64,000 bases of DNA from Lantana camara. Its lineage: Eukaryota > Streptophyta > Magnoliopsida > Lamiales > Verbenaceae. Under the pieces are notes generated by a model. The model did no database searches and was not told the origin of the DNA. It saw only the letters and a program-made list of their open reading frames with translations. This document shows, in pieces, positions 20,579 to 31,698 of the stretch (its first letter is position 1; the number at the start of each line of letters is the position of its first letter). The stretch is from contig CM074857.1 in assembly GCA_037501455.1 (NCBI GenBank), forward strand, positions 111,137,501 through 111,201,500, in the 5' to 3' direction. Made by a program: the position numbers and the translations under genes.

Positions 20579-22475
20579 TATGATGCCCCACATCTCTGAA
20601 GCACGACTCGATGACGTTCATGAGTAAGTCCTTTCACTTGTATGTTTAATTTAAGAATTACGTGACTTATATGATTGAATGTGAATTCAATTTAGTATGA
20701 TGTTTATTTGGACTAATTCATGATTAATTGTCAATTTAATTTATTACGTGCGTATATGCCTTAAACTGTTTAATTTAATTTAGTTCGAATTTATTTCCAA
20801 GAAATAATTGATAAGTTGATTTTAAATTCATTACGTTATTTAACTTGTTTAATTTGAATTTACTCGAATTCTTTGAGAATTATTTGCCAATTAATTGTTT
20901 ATGGGATGTTGTTAATTTGTACGAAAGTTTTTCTAAAAGCTAAATTGAATTAAACTATAATCGGTAACATTCTTTCCCCTTTTTAATTTGTAAAATTCTT
21001 TCGAAGCTAGAAAGTTTATTTGTGTTGTACTTGAATTTTATTTTACGGTATTTCAACGCATCGGATTAGGATTAAAATATCCGGAACCCCCTTAGACCGG
21101 TCAAAACCCCTTCTCCTCCTCTCTCTCTTCTTTCTCTCTCATCCCATTTTTCTCTTCCGATTCAGTCGACAGTCGACACCCCCTTTCAAAGAATGGAAAC
21201 TCTTCATCTGGTCAATGATTTATGCAAATGGATTGTCGAAATCGATGCACTCGACGAGAGGATCACAACCGTACCAATTTCACCGCTTGATGACAAACGA
21301 TGAATGAGTTATGGTGCAACAAAGTGGCGCCTAGAGGTCAGCCATTTCGCCAGCGGCACGCAGCTATCTCTGGTGACGATCCCTGGCGAAGTTTGGGTCA
21401 ATTGGGTGCGCCACTTCACGAATAACAGAACGGCATTGGTGGCGAGATTAGGGGGGCCGTGACGGCGGCGCACGCATCTGTGAAAGTAGCAGTAGCGGCG
21501 TGAGTTTCAGTACGATCCGGCGATGGCATCCCGACGAGAGTCTCCGGCGGACAGCTATCCTTCCTGCACGAGTTCGAGGTGGAGAATCCATTTCCGACCT
21601 CAGTTTGGCACGAAAGAAAATGGTGGTTTCTGATGAGTAGCAGCGGCGGACTGAAATGGAGTCGGAATCGGAGCTCAGGTAACCTAACGATCACTGGACC
21701 TTGGGCATTTTACAAGGTTCGATGAGACGAGTTGATCGGTGGTGGTCCCGCCACCTGAAACCCACCAGATCGACGACAGTAGCGGAGCAGCGGTGGCACG
21801 ACTAAGGTTTGTGGCGATGCCGATTTTCGGTGACTTTTTTACGGATATGGGTTTCGAAGTACATGACATGGGTAAGTCAATGCAATTTACGGATTCGATT
21901 TTCGTTTACCGGTTTGGAAGTAATTTTATTTTGAAGATTTTGAGGTTTTCGTATTCTTGGATATGGAATTGGGGATGATTGGCTTAGAATTTTAAAAAAT
22001 TTATCGAGTTTGGAACGAGCACGAGGAGTACTTGCACGGGTGAATTTTTGGGATTTTTTCGGCACGTGTTGGTGGCGGCCGACCGGCGGATGGGGACTGT
22101 TTTGGTAGCTCCGACGGCGGTGTTCCGGTGATCTCTGGATAGTTTATCCGTCCCGTCGTGCTGAGTCCAACGCCACTTCCCGTTTGTTAATCGGACGCTC
22201 AGTTTAATTGTTACGAATTATTTTGTGTAATTGGAATTAATTGGTTTAATTGTAAATTAAATTCGATTTGCTTGATTTGTTGATCGAAATGTACGCCAAT
22301 GTGTAACAGCCCGAATTTTGAGGTTAAGAAGAAATAAGTAAAGTAAAAGGTTAAGTGAAAGCGTTTATAGCGTCGATCCATTATGCATTACATTCTATGT
22401 GAACTATTTACCTTTATACTTCGATTTCGACGATATCTTAATATGAGACTCATACCACTATTCACCGAGCCTAAG

Positions 22476-23557
22476 TGTAACAGCCCGAAAACCCGCCTGT
22501 CGATATTGTCCGCTTTGGTGGGCTAAGCGACACCACCCTCACGGTTTTGTTTCTCCCGGCGGAATTTAAGCCCGAAGGCGCCCACCCAGGAAAAGGCCTC
22601 AACAGGGAAGAGGTATCCACCCCCTTATAAGGAAGGCTTCGTTCTCCTCTTCTTCCGATGTGGGACAAGCACTTTGAGCTTTACAGTCCACCCCCCCATA
22701 AGGGCCCAGCGTCCTCGCTGGCACACCGGACCGGGTCCCAGCTCTGATACCATTTGTAACAGCCCGAAAACCCGCCTGTCGATATTGTCCGCTTTGGTGG
22801 GCTAAGCGACACCACCCTCACGGTTTTGTTTCTCCCGGCGGAATTTAAGCCCGAAGGCGCCCACCCAGGAAAAGGCCTCAATAGGGAAGAGGTATCCACC
22901 CCCTTATAAGGAAGGCTTCGTTCTCCTCTTCTTCCGATGTGGGACAAGCACTTTGAGCTTTACAGTCCACCCCCCCATAAGGGCCCAGCGTCCTCGCTGG
23001 CACACCGGACCGGGTCCCAGCTCTGATACCATTTGTAACAGCCCGAAAACCCGCCTGTCGATATTGTCCGCTTTGGTGGGCTAAGCGACACCACCCTCAC
23101 GGTTTTGTTTCTCCCGGCGGAATTTAAGCCCGAAGGCGCCCACCCAGGAAAAGGCCTCAACAGGGAAGAGGTATCCACCCCCTTATAAGGAAGGCTTCGT
23201 TCTCCTCTTCTTCCGATGTGGTGTCGCTTAGCCCACCAAAGCGGACAATATCGACAGGCGGGTTTTCGGGCTGTTACAAATGGTATCAGAGCTGGGACCC
23301 GGTCCGGTGTGCCAGCGAGGACGCTGGGCCCTTATGGGGGGGTGGACTGTAAAGCTCAAAGTGCTTGTCCCACATCGGAAGAAGAGGAGAACGAAGCCTT
23401 CCTTATAAGGGGGTGGATACCTCTTCCCTGTTGAGGCCTTTTCCTGGGTGGGCGCCTTCGGGCTTAAATTCCGCCGGGAGAAACAAAACCGTGAGGGTGG
23501 TGTCGCTTAGCCCACCAAAGCGGACAATATCGACAGGCGGGTTTTCGGGCTGTTACA
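22476..23557. mobile_element. Inverted multimeric TRIM (terminal-repeat retrotransposon in miniature)
   Basis: Built from 210-bp LTRs and 69-bp internal domains. Left arm (minus): LTR 22476-22685, internal 22686-22754, LTR 22755-22964, internal 22965-23033, LTR 23034-23221 (truncated). Right arm (plus): LTR remnant 23218-23278, internal 23279-23347, LTR 23348-23557. The internal domain has a primer site (TGGTATCAGAGC, 23281-23292) and a G-rich tract (23334-23347) next to TGTAAAGC, the true LTR start. Both outer ends of the whole block are the LTR 3' end (TGTAACAGCCCG / CGGGCTGTTACA), giving 340-bp terminal inverted repeats, and CTAAG flanks both sides (22471-22475, 23558-23562). The two arms meet at a shared GTGG (23218-23221). 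By eye the units are identical apart from a T at 22882. ORFs on these units are not genes. Confidence 0.85.
23404..23410 (+). promoter_or_regulatory. Probable TATA box in TRIM LTR
   Basis: TATAAGG in the rightmost TRIM LTR, 20-50 bp downstream of a 'cccacatcgga' motif that many plant LTR promoters carry at this spot. Each full LTR copy repeats it. Confidence 0.45.
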
Positions 23558-24487
23558 CTAAGCCTCCACATATTCCCCATGAAACTTTAGAAAATTAGAT
23601 TTCACATTTTCCCGGATTCATATCCTAGCTTTTGTTATCCCAAGACACACTTTGAAAATTGTTAGCCCAAAATTCCCATAAGGTCCCTCGTACTATTCAC
23701 TTCTCCAATGTAGAAATTTACAGGGACACTTTGCCTATCAAATATAGAGGTCAAACGAATCCTTGAAAAATTTTATAAACTATGGTACCATTCCCGAACC
23801 CTAATTCTCATTGTAACTCCCCGTAGTAACCAAAACCGGCCATGAAACCCTAGTTAATCCTAAATTAGGAATTTTCGAATTCCGGCACTTTCCTTATTCA
23901 ATATTATAACCAAAATGATCCTTGAATTATTTTATGAATTTTAAGACTTTTTCCAAACCCTAGTTCAAATACTAGCTCATTTTATAAATTTTTCCTAAAG
24001 TACTATTCCCGCCGTAAAAACTAATTTTTAAACCGTACGTCTTTTGGTATTCAATACTATATTCAAAATGATCCTCAAATTATTTTATGAATCATGACCA
24101 TATTCTCGGAAATTAAACCTCATCCTAGCTTAGTTTTATGTATTTTCTCATATTTTTTAAAATTCCAAACCTCTACTACTTTAACTTAAAACGTTTAAAC
24201 GTTAAGTGTTTATAATCATCGGAAAGCTCTTTCGATTCTCTTTCTTTTGTAATTTTTCCCACTTTAAACTCTAACCTAGAGATTCTTGAACATTTTAAGG
24301 ATTATTTTTAACCTATTTTAGAATTATTTTAATGTGATGTAATTATAAGATCATATATGAATACATAAGCACATACATCACTTATACACCTATCTATACA
24401 CCCCTACAAAAATACACCTTGCTACCCTAATATCTTAGTCACTAACCTAAAAATTCAAGAATACCCCTTGTGTCCCAAAACTATACC

Positions 24488-24496
24488 TATAAATAG
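24488..24496 (+). promoter_or_regulatory. TATA box of solo LTR F
   Basis: TATAAATAG followed 35-90 bp on by two (CT)n pyrimidine patches, a common plant core-promoter layout. Confidence 0.5.
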
Positions 24497-27400
24497 CCTA
24501 ACTCTCATTCACAAAATTTATACCAAAGTCACTCCCTCTCTCTCTATATACACGGCACACTCCTCTCTCTCTCTAAGGTACTCTTTTTTTTATTTATTAT
24601 TATTTCATGTTCTATATGATGTTCTTAGTATATTATGATTATAGCATGCTTAGATTTAATTAATTTATGCCTTTAGGAATTTTATTTTATGAAATATATG
24701 TCTAATTGTTAGTTTTAAGTACAATGTGCCTACATTATGAATTTTATTTAATTGCAAGAATTATGATATGATATAATGTGATTATGTGTTTAAATATTTA
24801 TGATCTTATTTGATTAAATTCATGCTTAGAATAACTTATGTAGAATTATTTTTATGATTAAAGTTTCATAAAGTGCTACATTTTAGGTTTAATTATATGT
24901 TATGAACTAGAAATTTATTAAACATGATCATGAACTTATATGAACACCTAAATAATTCTAAGAACATGTTCTTAATGTTCTTGAACTAAGAAATGTGCAC
25001 GTGTGATAGTGTGTATCTAATTTTATGTTATAAAGTGTTTAATTCTTAGAAATTTGAATAGAAAATGTTTACAATAGTAATTTTGACTTTTTGGTCAACA
25101 TTTATCATTAATATTCCGAAATTAATTTAAAAATAATTATAAAATAAATTTTGGAATTTTAAAGAAGGACTTTATCCGTTTTCTAAATCATGTCCTACAT
25201 TGCCAAACAAACCCTAGATTATCATTTCAAATCTTATAATTAGGATCAGAATGTGATTAATAAATATTTGATTAGTTAAATAATTCATAACACCTATTTA
25301 GTTAAAGAGATCCACTGAAACGATTAAAATTTGGGTTTACCAGGTTTTCTAACATATTACTCTTTTAAGTGCGAACACTATGTACTTTATGTGCTTACTT
25401 GATTAGATAATAAGAAATATAGTCCTAAGCCTGTAGTGGTTAATACTTTTAGGCGACATTAGGACCGAGCAATGGAATCCACATGACTTTGTCTGACTAC
25501 CCGTATTAGGTGAGGGTTAAAATGTTTTCAACTGGAATCATGCCTATGTCTATGTATTTATATAAAATGGTTTTCAAACCTACCTATTATTTGATTTCTA
25601 CCTATACATATTACTACAGTATAATATCCCTCTCTAAGAGGAAAATAATTTTATGTCGGAATCAGGATCTTATCCGAACATTATATACTTTAGTCCTATT
25701 ATTACCAAGGACTGATTCCTGACCAAGCATGCAAAATACATTCTCATTATTATTATGGGCCCCTGCTGCAGCCGCATCGAGTAATTACCCGGAAGGTATT
25801 GGGTCGAGGATATTGTTGGTGATACGGACCGCCACCAACTCTTGGTAGTGGTTTAGCTGGAGGGTAATTACTCCAAGCCAAGAGATAAGGGAGACAACCT
25901 CCCGGAACGTATTTCCCGATTATTACATATATCATCTCTAGGGGTAGCTCCCTTATTGACACCAAGGAGAAGCGAAGATATTATCCTATTGGTTTTATTG
26001 AAGTATTGATACCATGTATAATGTCGTTACTGTTTTACCAAATATTTAAGGAGTTACGGTTGGAGAGGTCTGGCTTATGGGTATTAAAGTTCTTATTACA
26101 TACGGTTCATATTTCTACAAGTAATCCAAATACCCCATCTCTATTATTTTAAAATCTAACATGAACCGGATTATATTTGCTATATCCTATTTCTATTACT
26201 TTAGGCCAAGATCTTCTTGGTCCTATATATATACACCTATATCTATAAGCTAATATACACCTTCACTTAGTCACTTTGACTAACCCCTCGCCTATTTTAA
26301 ATGCATGGTTTCAGGAATCAAGGGAACGACAACTAGAGGTATCTTGAAGTATTAAGGTGTCATGCCTAGTAGGTCAGAATTAATCTAAGGTCACCTAGTT
26401 CTGAGTATGTTTATATTTTCAATTAGCTACCCTTCTATTTTACACTAGCATGCCACCATGTTATACTCTCCTTTATGTCAGTTTCTTCGATCAATAATAA
26501 TAGCACTCGTTCTTTATGTGCGTTAGCACCTTTGTTCACTTACAAAGTTTTAAATCTCCAACTTCCGCTGCACTATGTCATGGGCTTTACTTGAGTATTA
26601 CCTAAACCGTTCGCCGTAGTATTTCTCGAGTATTAGGTTTAACCTTTATTCGGGAAGTATTGTGGTGCGGGGGTTGTACGTAGTGCTAGGGGAGGCGCTA
26701 CACCAATGTAAACGAAATTATGTATTAAACGAATTGTGATATGTACCTATATTTTGATTTGTAATTTGAATCCTGATATGTCGAAATTGTGCTATTTTCT
26801 TAAGTTAGAAGGGGTGTTTATGTAATTTTTGGAACAATGTAAATTGTATAACTTGAATGAATTAAACCTTGTCATTTGATAAACAAATATGCTAATCTTG
26901 ACTACGTAAAAATGAGTTGTTAGCTATGAATGATTTAAACTTGAAACTTTTACAATTAAGATTTAATTACTTAATTGAATATGAGAAGGTTATGTAATAT
27001 ATGAATTGTATGAAACCTTGTGTGGTTGGATGATTTAACTACCTTTGTTTATGCATTTTATGACTTGGTTGGAATTTATTAGATTTAACTTTGTGGTCTT
27101 ATAGGAAATTTGTAGCATGCTTATATTGTCCAACTTCTCGTTGAGAAAGTGATGGAACTTGCATTTTAATTTAAAGTGTTGGCATAATTTGAATTCGCTT
27201 GGATCCATTAATGCTATTATATGACTTGTTTGACCTTCTAATATGTGAATTCTATATGAAATGTGCTATATGAATGCAAATGGCTTGTTTTGCGAACGTG
27301 CATCATATGTATTTTGTTTTGTTCATTCATGAGCATTGCCATACGTCTTTGTGGTTTATTCTTGAGTCTAAGTCCTTTGTATTGTATTCAGTTTGGTACA

Positions 27401-28504
27401 GGTGCACCCGGGGTGGTTACAAGTGGGTCTTGTAGGTTCCGAGGTGAACCGTTTGCTTTGTCTTTGGCTTCGTTTGGTACCAAGTGAGGTTTTTCTTTCT
27501 TTTTAGTTATGTTGACCTACAACCCTATATGTGTTTTGAGCTCGCATACGACTACGTATGTATATATGTATTTAGATACATGTTTAATATGTATTTTGAC
27601 GGATTTGCCCCGTTTGTTAAGAATTTTTGAAAAGCATTTTCATGTATATGTACGATATTTTCCGTTTGATTTTGAAAAGCTTTGATAAGAGTTTGTGTGT
27701 GTAGCGTGATATGGCTTTGAAAGAAAGGCTTTGTGAGAATATAACTTTAAATTTGAATTTGAACTTGGACCCCAGAGAAGTAGTATGGCAACTCGTGACG
27801 GCCGTGGGATCTCCGAGCTCTCCCATCAACACAACTCCATTGAGAGATTCGCCTAACTTTAGGAGGTTGAGAAAGGGTGGATTTCTTAGGCCGGCTGTAA
27901 CCGTGTCGAAGGTGCAAGGAAGTAATTAAACCCTGACTTGTGTGACCTTGAACGATAGTTAGGGCTTGCAACCCTTCTATCACCCGATGTAAGGTCGGTT
28001 TCTGAATTTGTTTTGACTATGAATACGACTTTGAATATGAGGAGTTTGGTTGGAAAACTCGTACTCGCCGAGTTAGTTTGAATTTGAATTTGGTTTGTGA
28101 AACGGGAATGGATTCATAATTACTAAAATTGGTTGAATTTGACCTCTTGGCCTTAAACTGTTTTCTATATATCTAGTATTACGGGAAAAAATATTTTAGA
28201 TTACAAAAAAATTCATGCCCGGTTCATGAACCTTTGACTTTGATATATGCTCTGCTCGTATGTATATGCATGGGTGTGTGTGTTAGCCCCTCACCAATCG
28301 TTAGGACTGACCCCTCTTTGTTTCTTTTTTCCCCTTTGTCTTTGTTTGAGTTGCAGGTTTTACTTTGGAGTTTGTTGGAGTTAGGCGGTTTTGGGTCGAG
28401 TCTTTTGTTTTTGTTCGAGTTGAGTCTTATCTTTGGATCTGTTTATGTCTTGCATTCATTCGAATTTGAACTACGTTGTAAATTGTATAAGTTTAATTTA
28501 TTTG

Positions 28505-28790
28505 TTATATTATGTTATGTTATGTTATGCTATTCGGGACAGGTTTCTTGGGACAGTTGAACCCGTTGTTATATTATGTTATTTGGTACAGGTTTCAAGG
28601 GTCAGTTGAACCCGTTGTTATATTATGTTATTCGGGACAGGTTTCTAAGGCCAGTTGAACCAGTTGTTATATTATGTTATTCGGGACAGGTTTCTAGGGC
28701 CAATTGAACCCGTGGGATAGGTTTTTGGTGCTAGTTGAACCCGTTGTTATGTTATGTTATTCAGGACAGGTTTCTAGGATCAGTTGAGCC
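28505..28790 (+). repeat. 49-bp tandem repeat, about 6 units (element C 3' LTR)
   Basis: Starts of the 'cgggacagg' motif at about 28536, 28585, 28634, 28683, 28714 and 28763: period 49, with one shortened unit of 31. Confidence 0.8.
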
Positions 28791-28918
28791 CGTGTAGTTG
28801 ATGTTGATTTATTTTATATGGATTATATTGTTATGCTTGATGCTTGAAGTTTTTGAAAGTTCATATTTCGTATCACTTTCGCATTCGGGTTTTGCATCTT
28901 TTCGATTGTACAGGGTTT

Positions 28919-30874
28919 TGTTGGAAAACACGAATCAGAAAGCAGCGGAATTTAAAAAATTTTCCCAACAAAAGGACCTTGGACTCGCAATCGTGTAACC
29001 AAATTCGTAGAGATAGAAAACTTACTTTTCTTTTATTCTTTCTTGAAGCGTTTCAAGCCACCCAAGAACGCTCTTCTCGCGGCTTGATCCCTCTCCTTGG
29101 TAAAGCTCGAATCTTCAAACTTCTAACTTGAAGTCTCTAGAGAAAGTCCACCAACTTGATCACAATCTAACTAGTAAGGATGCTAGTTCTCTAGTTAGTG
29201 TTTAGGCTTAACCTAGGGTTTATTTGATCTTGGAGAAAGGAAAGTGTTCAACACATGAACCAAAAGAATTGCCAATTAGCTCTAAAGGGGAGCATGAGCT
29301 CCCCTATATATAGGAAAGGGAGAGGGACGACCGAACCTATTCCTTGTTGGGCAAGGATTTGGTTCCTCTCTCTCCTATTACTTGATCATCAAGTATTTTC
29401 CAACTTTGACTTTGAATTCTAATTCAAGTCAACTTTTAAGAGAGCTAAAAATATCCAAACTATTTTTGGATAATTTTATACTTTATTTATTTAAAATAAA
29501 TAACTTATTTTATTATCTAATTAATTAATTCGTAATTAATTAACTAGATTATTTTCTCAAAAATAAGACTTTCTTTTTAATTCAAAATTAAACCAAAGTC
29601 TATTAAATAATTAACACATTTAATTATTCAATATATCTATATATAATATATATATATTCACACGTGTGTGACACGTGTCCCAGTGACACGTGTCACTCAC
29701 GTGAGCCACACGTGTGATTTCACACGTGGGAACCCTCTTGGCCCGATTAACTCGTTTAATCATTTTCAAGCCTCAACTCATGTAACCAAGTTGTTGTGTG
29801 TGACCCTCTAGGTTCTCAATTCAATTAGCAGTGACCCTAATTAATTAATTCACTAATTAATTAATCAGTCCACACATTAAACGACCATAGTCTAGCAACA
29901 GACGTTTAACCCCTAGCTGAATTGGAATGTTCGGATTCGACAGAACCTTTAAGTCATTGATTCATGTGAGATACAATCCTCCTACTTACTATCTCTCAAC
30001 CAAGATCTAGGGTAAGGGAATAATCAGAACCCTAATAATCCGGTCTTAAAGCTAAGTGCATTTCATATCCATTTGATCTCAATCCAAGAAACCCTTTTCT
30101 TGATGTCTTGATCTACTGCCTTGGCCAAGGACTCCATATGGCATATGAATGACTTACACAATAAGAGATCCCCTTGCAAATGCAAGTGTAGGTCCTTTCT
30201 TGATTCTCATTCACTTTCATGAATCACTTGTGCAGCCCCAGCATAAGCCTTGAATCAGTTGTCTAAGGCGACACCCTTTAAAGCTTATACTTAAGACTAC
30301 AGAGTTAACTCATAAAGTGACAAGGAACCTCAAGTCTAAGGATCAATTAATCACATCAATGACTCGTGAGATATTTCATAATCTGGAAGTTTCCATTTCC
30401 TGAAATAGAAACTTCCTTTCCCATTTAGGAATGTTCTCACACGGGGCACCTCAGTGAACTTACTTATTAAAGTAAGCACCCTCATGTATCACGTACGTAT
30501 CAACTATACACTTTGCACCTCCATGAAACAAGGTGGTCCTTCTTAAGGGCGTGATCCCACAACCAAGCCTTAGAGGAGTCAGGTTGACACTCCCACTGTC
30601 TGTAGGACTCATCGGCTTGGAGTATTTTACTAATCATGACTTATGTGATATAGGGCTCGTTTCATGAACCATTTCACCTAAATGGTAGAGTCCTAAAGTC
30701 ATCAGGATTAGGGGAGTTCTCATACATGCACAGCTAAAGTAAACGCATACCAAACAAGAGCATATAAAGAAGTGTTGCCTCAATTCGTTATTTCATTCAA
30801 AGATTGTCTGTGATTACAATAAGGAAAAGCACAAAGCGGATATACAATCGGCTTTTAGGGCACTATTCCTAACA
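28919..30874 (-). mobile_element. Family B solo LTR B3 with perfect target duplication
   Basis: 1956 bp, plus-strand ends TGTTGGAAAACACG and AGTATTCC-type ...cactattcctaaca, flanked by GGTTT at 28914-28918 and 30875-30879. It is read on the minus strand as TGTTAGGAATAGTGCCC...TTTTCCAACA. No ORF with a domain, primer site or polypurine tract lies inside, so it is a solo LTR. The 'ggaatagtgccctaaaagc' end is typical of plant Ty1/copia LTRs, by recollection. It contains an ACGTG cluster (29659-29728) and a TATA region near 29300. Confidence 0.85.
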
Positions 30875-31013
30875 GGTTTAGGTACCACCTAGTTTAGGCC
30901 TAGTATTATTTGTCTCTCATTCGCTATGACTTGGCGCATGTGCGGATTTCCATTTGGTACACGTGTCGGGTCCTAGTGCAGGGGATATGGTGCTCTCCGT
31001 TTGGGGTGCTACA

Positions 31014-31357
31014 AAAACAGTAGGGATATCAAACGAACTTAGAAAAATGAAAGGCTAATTTCATCGGATCCGAATAGTCAAAACGAACACAATGGTGAAG
31101 TCGGAATTCGTATCCGAATTCCCAAACTCAAGATAGCCGGAAAGGCTCCAAAACACCCTAATTGTAATTAGGTCCCTAAACTTTCAAATATTAGACATTC
31201 GAGCCCAAATATTTTTAATTAAATTCTAATATGCACATAACTTAAAATAAATTCACGTTAACACATAAGGCATGCAATAGCACATAATTTACAAAAATAT
31301 GGAATTAAACTCTCCCGTGACGTCTTGCCAGGATCGCTAAAGAGACGGGGCATCACA
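31014..31357 (-). repeat. Element D 3' LTR (344 bp left)
   Basis: aaaacagtagggatatcaaacga... to ...gacggggcatcaca, homologous to 41003-41326. It is cut at 31014 exactly where element C's LTR ends, so C likely inserted here and the other half was later lost. Confidence 0.75.
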
Positions 31358-31376
31358 ATCTCCCCTCCCCCTAAAA
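31358..31376 (-). other. Polypurine tract of element D
   Basis: atctcccctccccctaaaa in the plus strand, beside the LTR end, followed by the family block 'ggacctggtcccaggtcc'. Confidence 0.75.
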
Positions 31377-31698
31377 GGACCTGGTCCCAGGTCCAACCGC
31401 TCGAGTTTGCACTACGAGAAACTCTTCCGTATTCACCTAAATTCGGGGTTCGCAACATCCTGACAAGGGTTAGCCCGAGAAAGGTCTTCAAGAACGAAAG
31501 GGGTTTAATTGTATACTTCAAGCTTCACACGAACTCGATCCCGACTAGGAGTAGCTCGGACGTTCGCACGATAGGAGAGTCCAAAGTGATTCATCTCCCA
31601 CCGTTTGAATCCATTGCAAACTAACCCATAACTCGGGATCACGAGTGGAGTTGTTAAAGAACTTCTATCACTCGTTCTCCAACCCGAATGGGCATCAT
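31377..31698 (-). other. Element D internal region, part beside the polypurine tract
   Basis: Non-coding; aligns with 11191-11500 of element A. The ORF at 31325-31624 is on the opposite strand and spans the LTR edge, so it is not called. Confidence 0.55.

Larger units (their letters stand above)
22302..26702 (+). mobile_element. Solo LTR F (gypsy-type, about 3.3 kb without the nested TRIM)
   Basis: Starts TGTAACAGCCCGAATTTTG and ends GGAGGCGCTACA, flanked on both sides by CCAATG (22296-22301 and 26703-26708), so a clean insertion into element C's 3' LTR. A plausible promoter, TATAAATAG at 24488-24496, followed by CT-rich repeats, sits about midway and gives the plus orientation. No internal domain, primer site or polypurine tract of its own is present, so it is a solo LTR. 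Confidence 0.8.
16718..31013 (+). mobile_element. Element C: family A-related LTR retrotransposon, plus strand, with nested insertions
   Basis: 5' LTR end at 18526 (ttggggtgctaca), primer site 18535-18546, internal region 18527-20578, polypurine tract 20562-20578, 3' LTR 20579-31013. The 5' LTR lacks its left part because element A and deletions abut it at 16718. Removing solo LTR F (22302-26702) and B3 (28919-30874) leaves a 3' LTR of about 4.1 kb, about twice the internal region. No gag or pol is recognisable. Both LTRs share the 49-bp repeats and the 'gttgatgttgatttattttatatgg' block, confirming the pairing. Its right LTR end abuts element D's LTR, so C probably inserted there. Confidence 0.7.
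20579..31013 (+). repeat. Element C 3' LTR with nested F, TRIM and B3
   Basis: LTR sequence at 20579-22301, 26703-28918 and 30875-31013. The middle part (21100-22150) is GC-richer and CT-rich, with many CpG, and resembles 3590-4110. Small ORFs (for example 21739, 28234) have no domain. The block 27395-27430, ggtgcacccggggtggtt, is the inverse of the 'ccaccctgggtgcacc' landmark seen in all minus-strand family A LTRs. Confidence 0.7.

Noticed and set aside
22476..23557. Cassandra-type TRIM (LTR carrying a 5S rRNA promoter)
   Set aside because: None of the 5S-like A/C-box sequence of Cassandra LTRs is visible in the 210-bp LTR.
22471..23598. Repeated identical 60-90 codon ORFs across the TRIM units, as a tandem gene family
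   Set aside because: They are frames through LTR and primer-site sequence, on both strands, with no domain and no start context; the repeats are explained by the TRIM structure.
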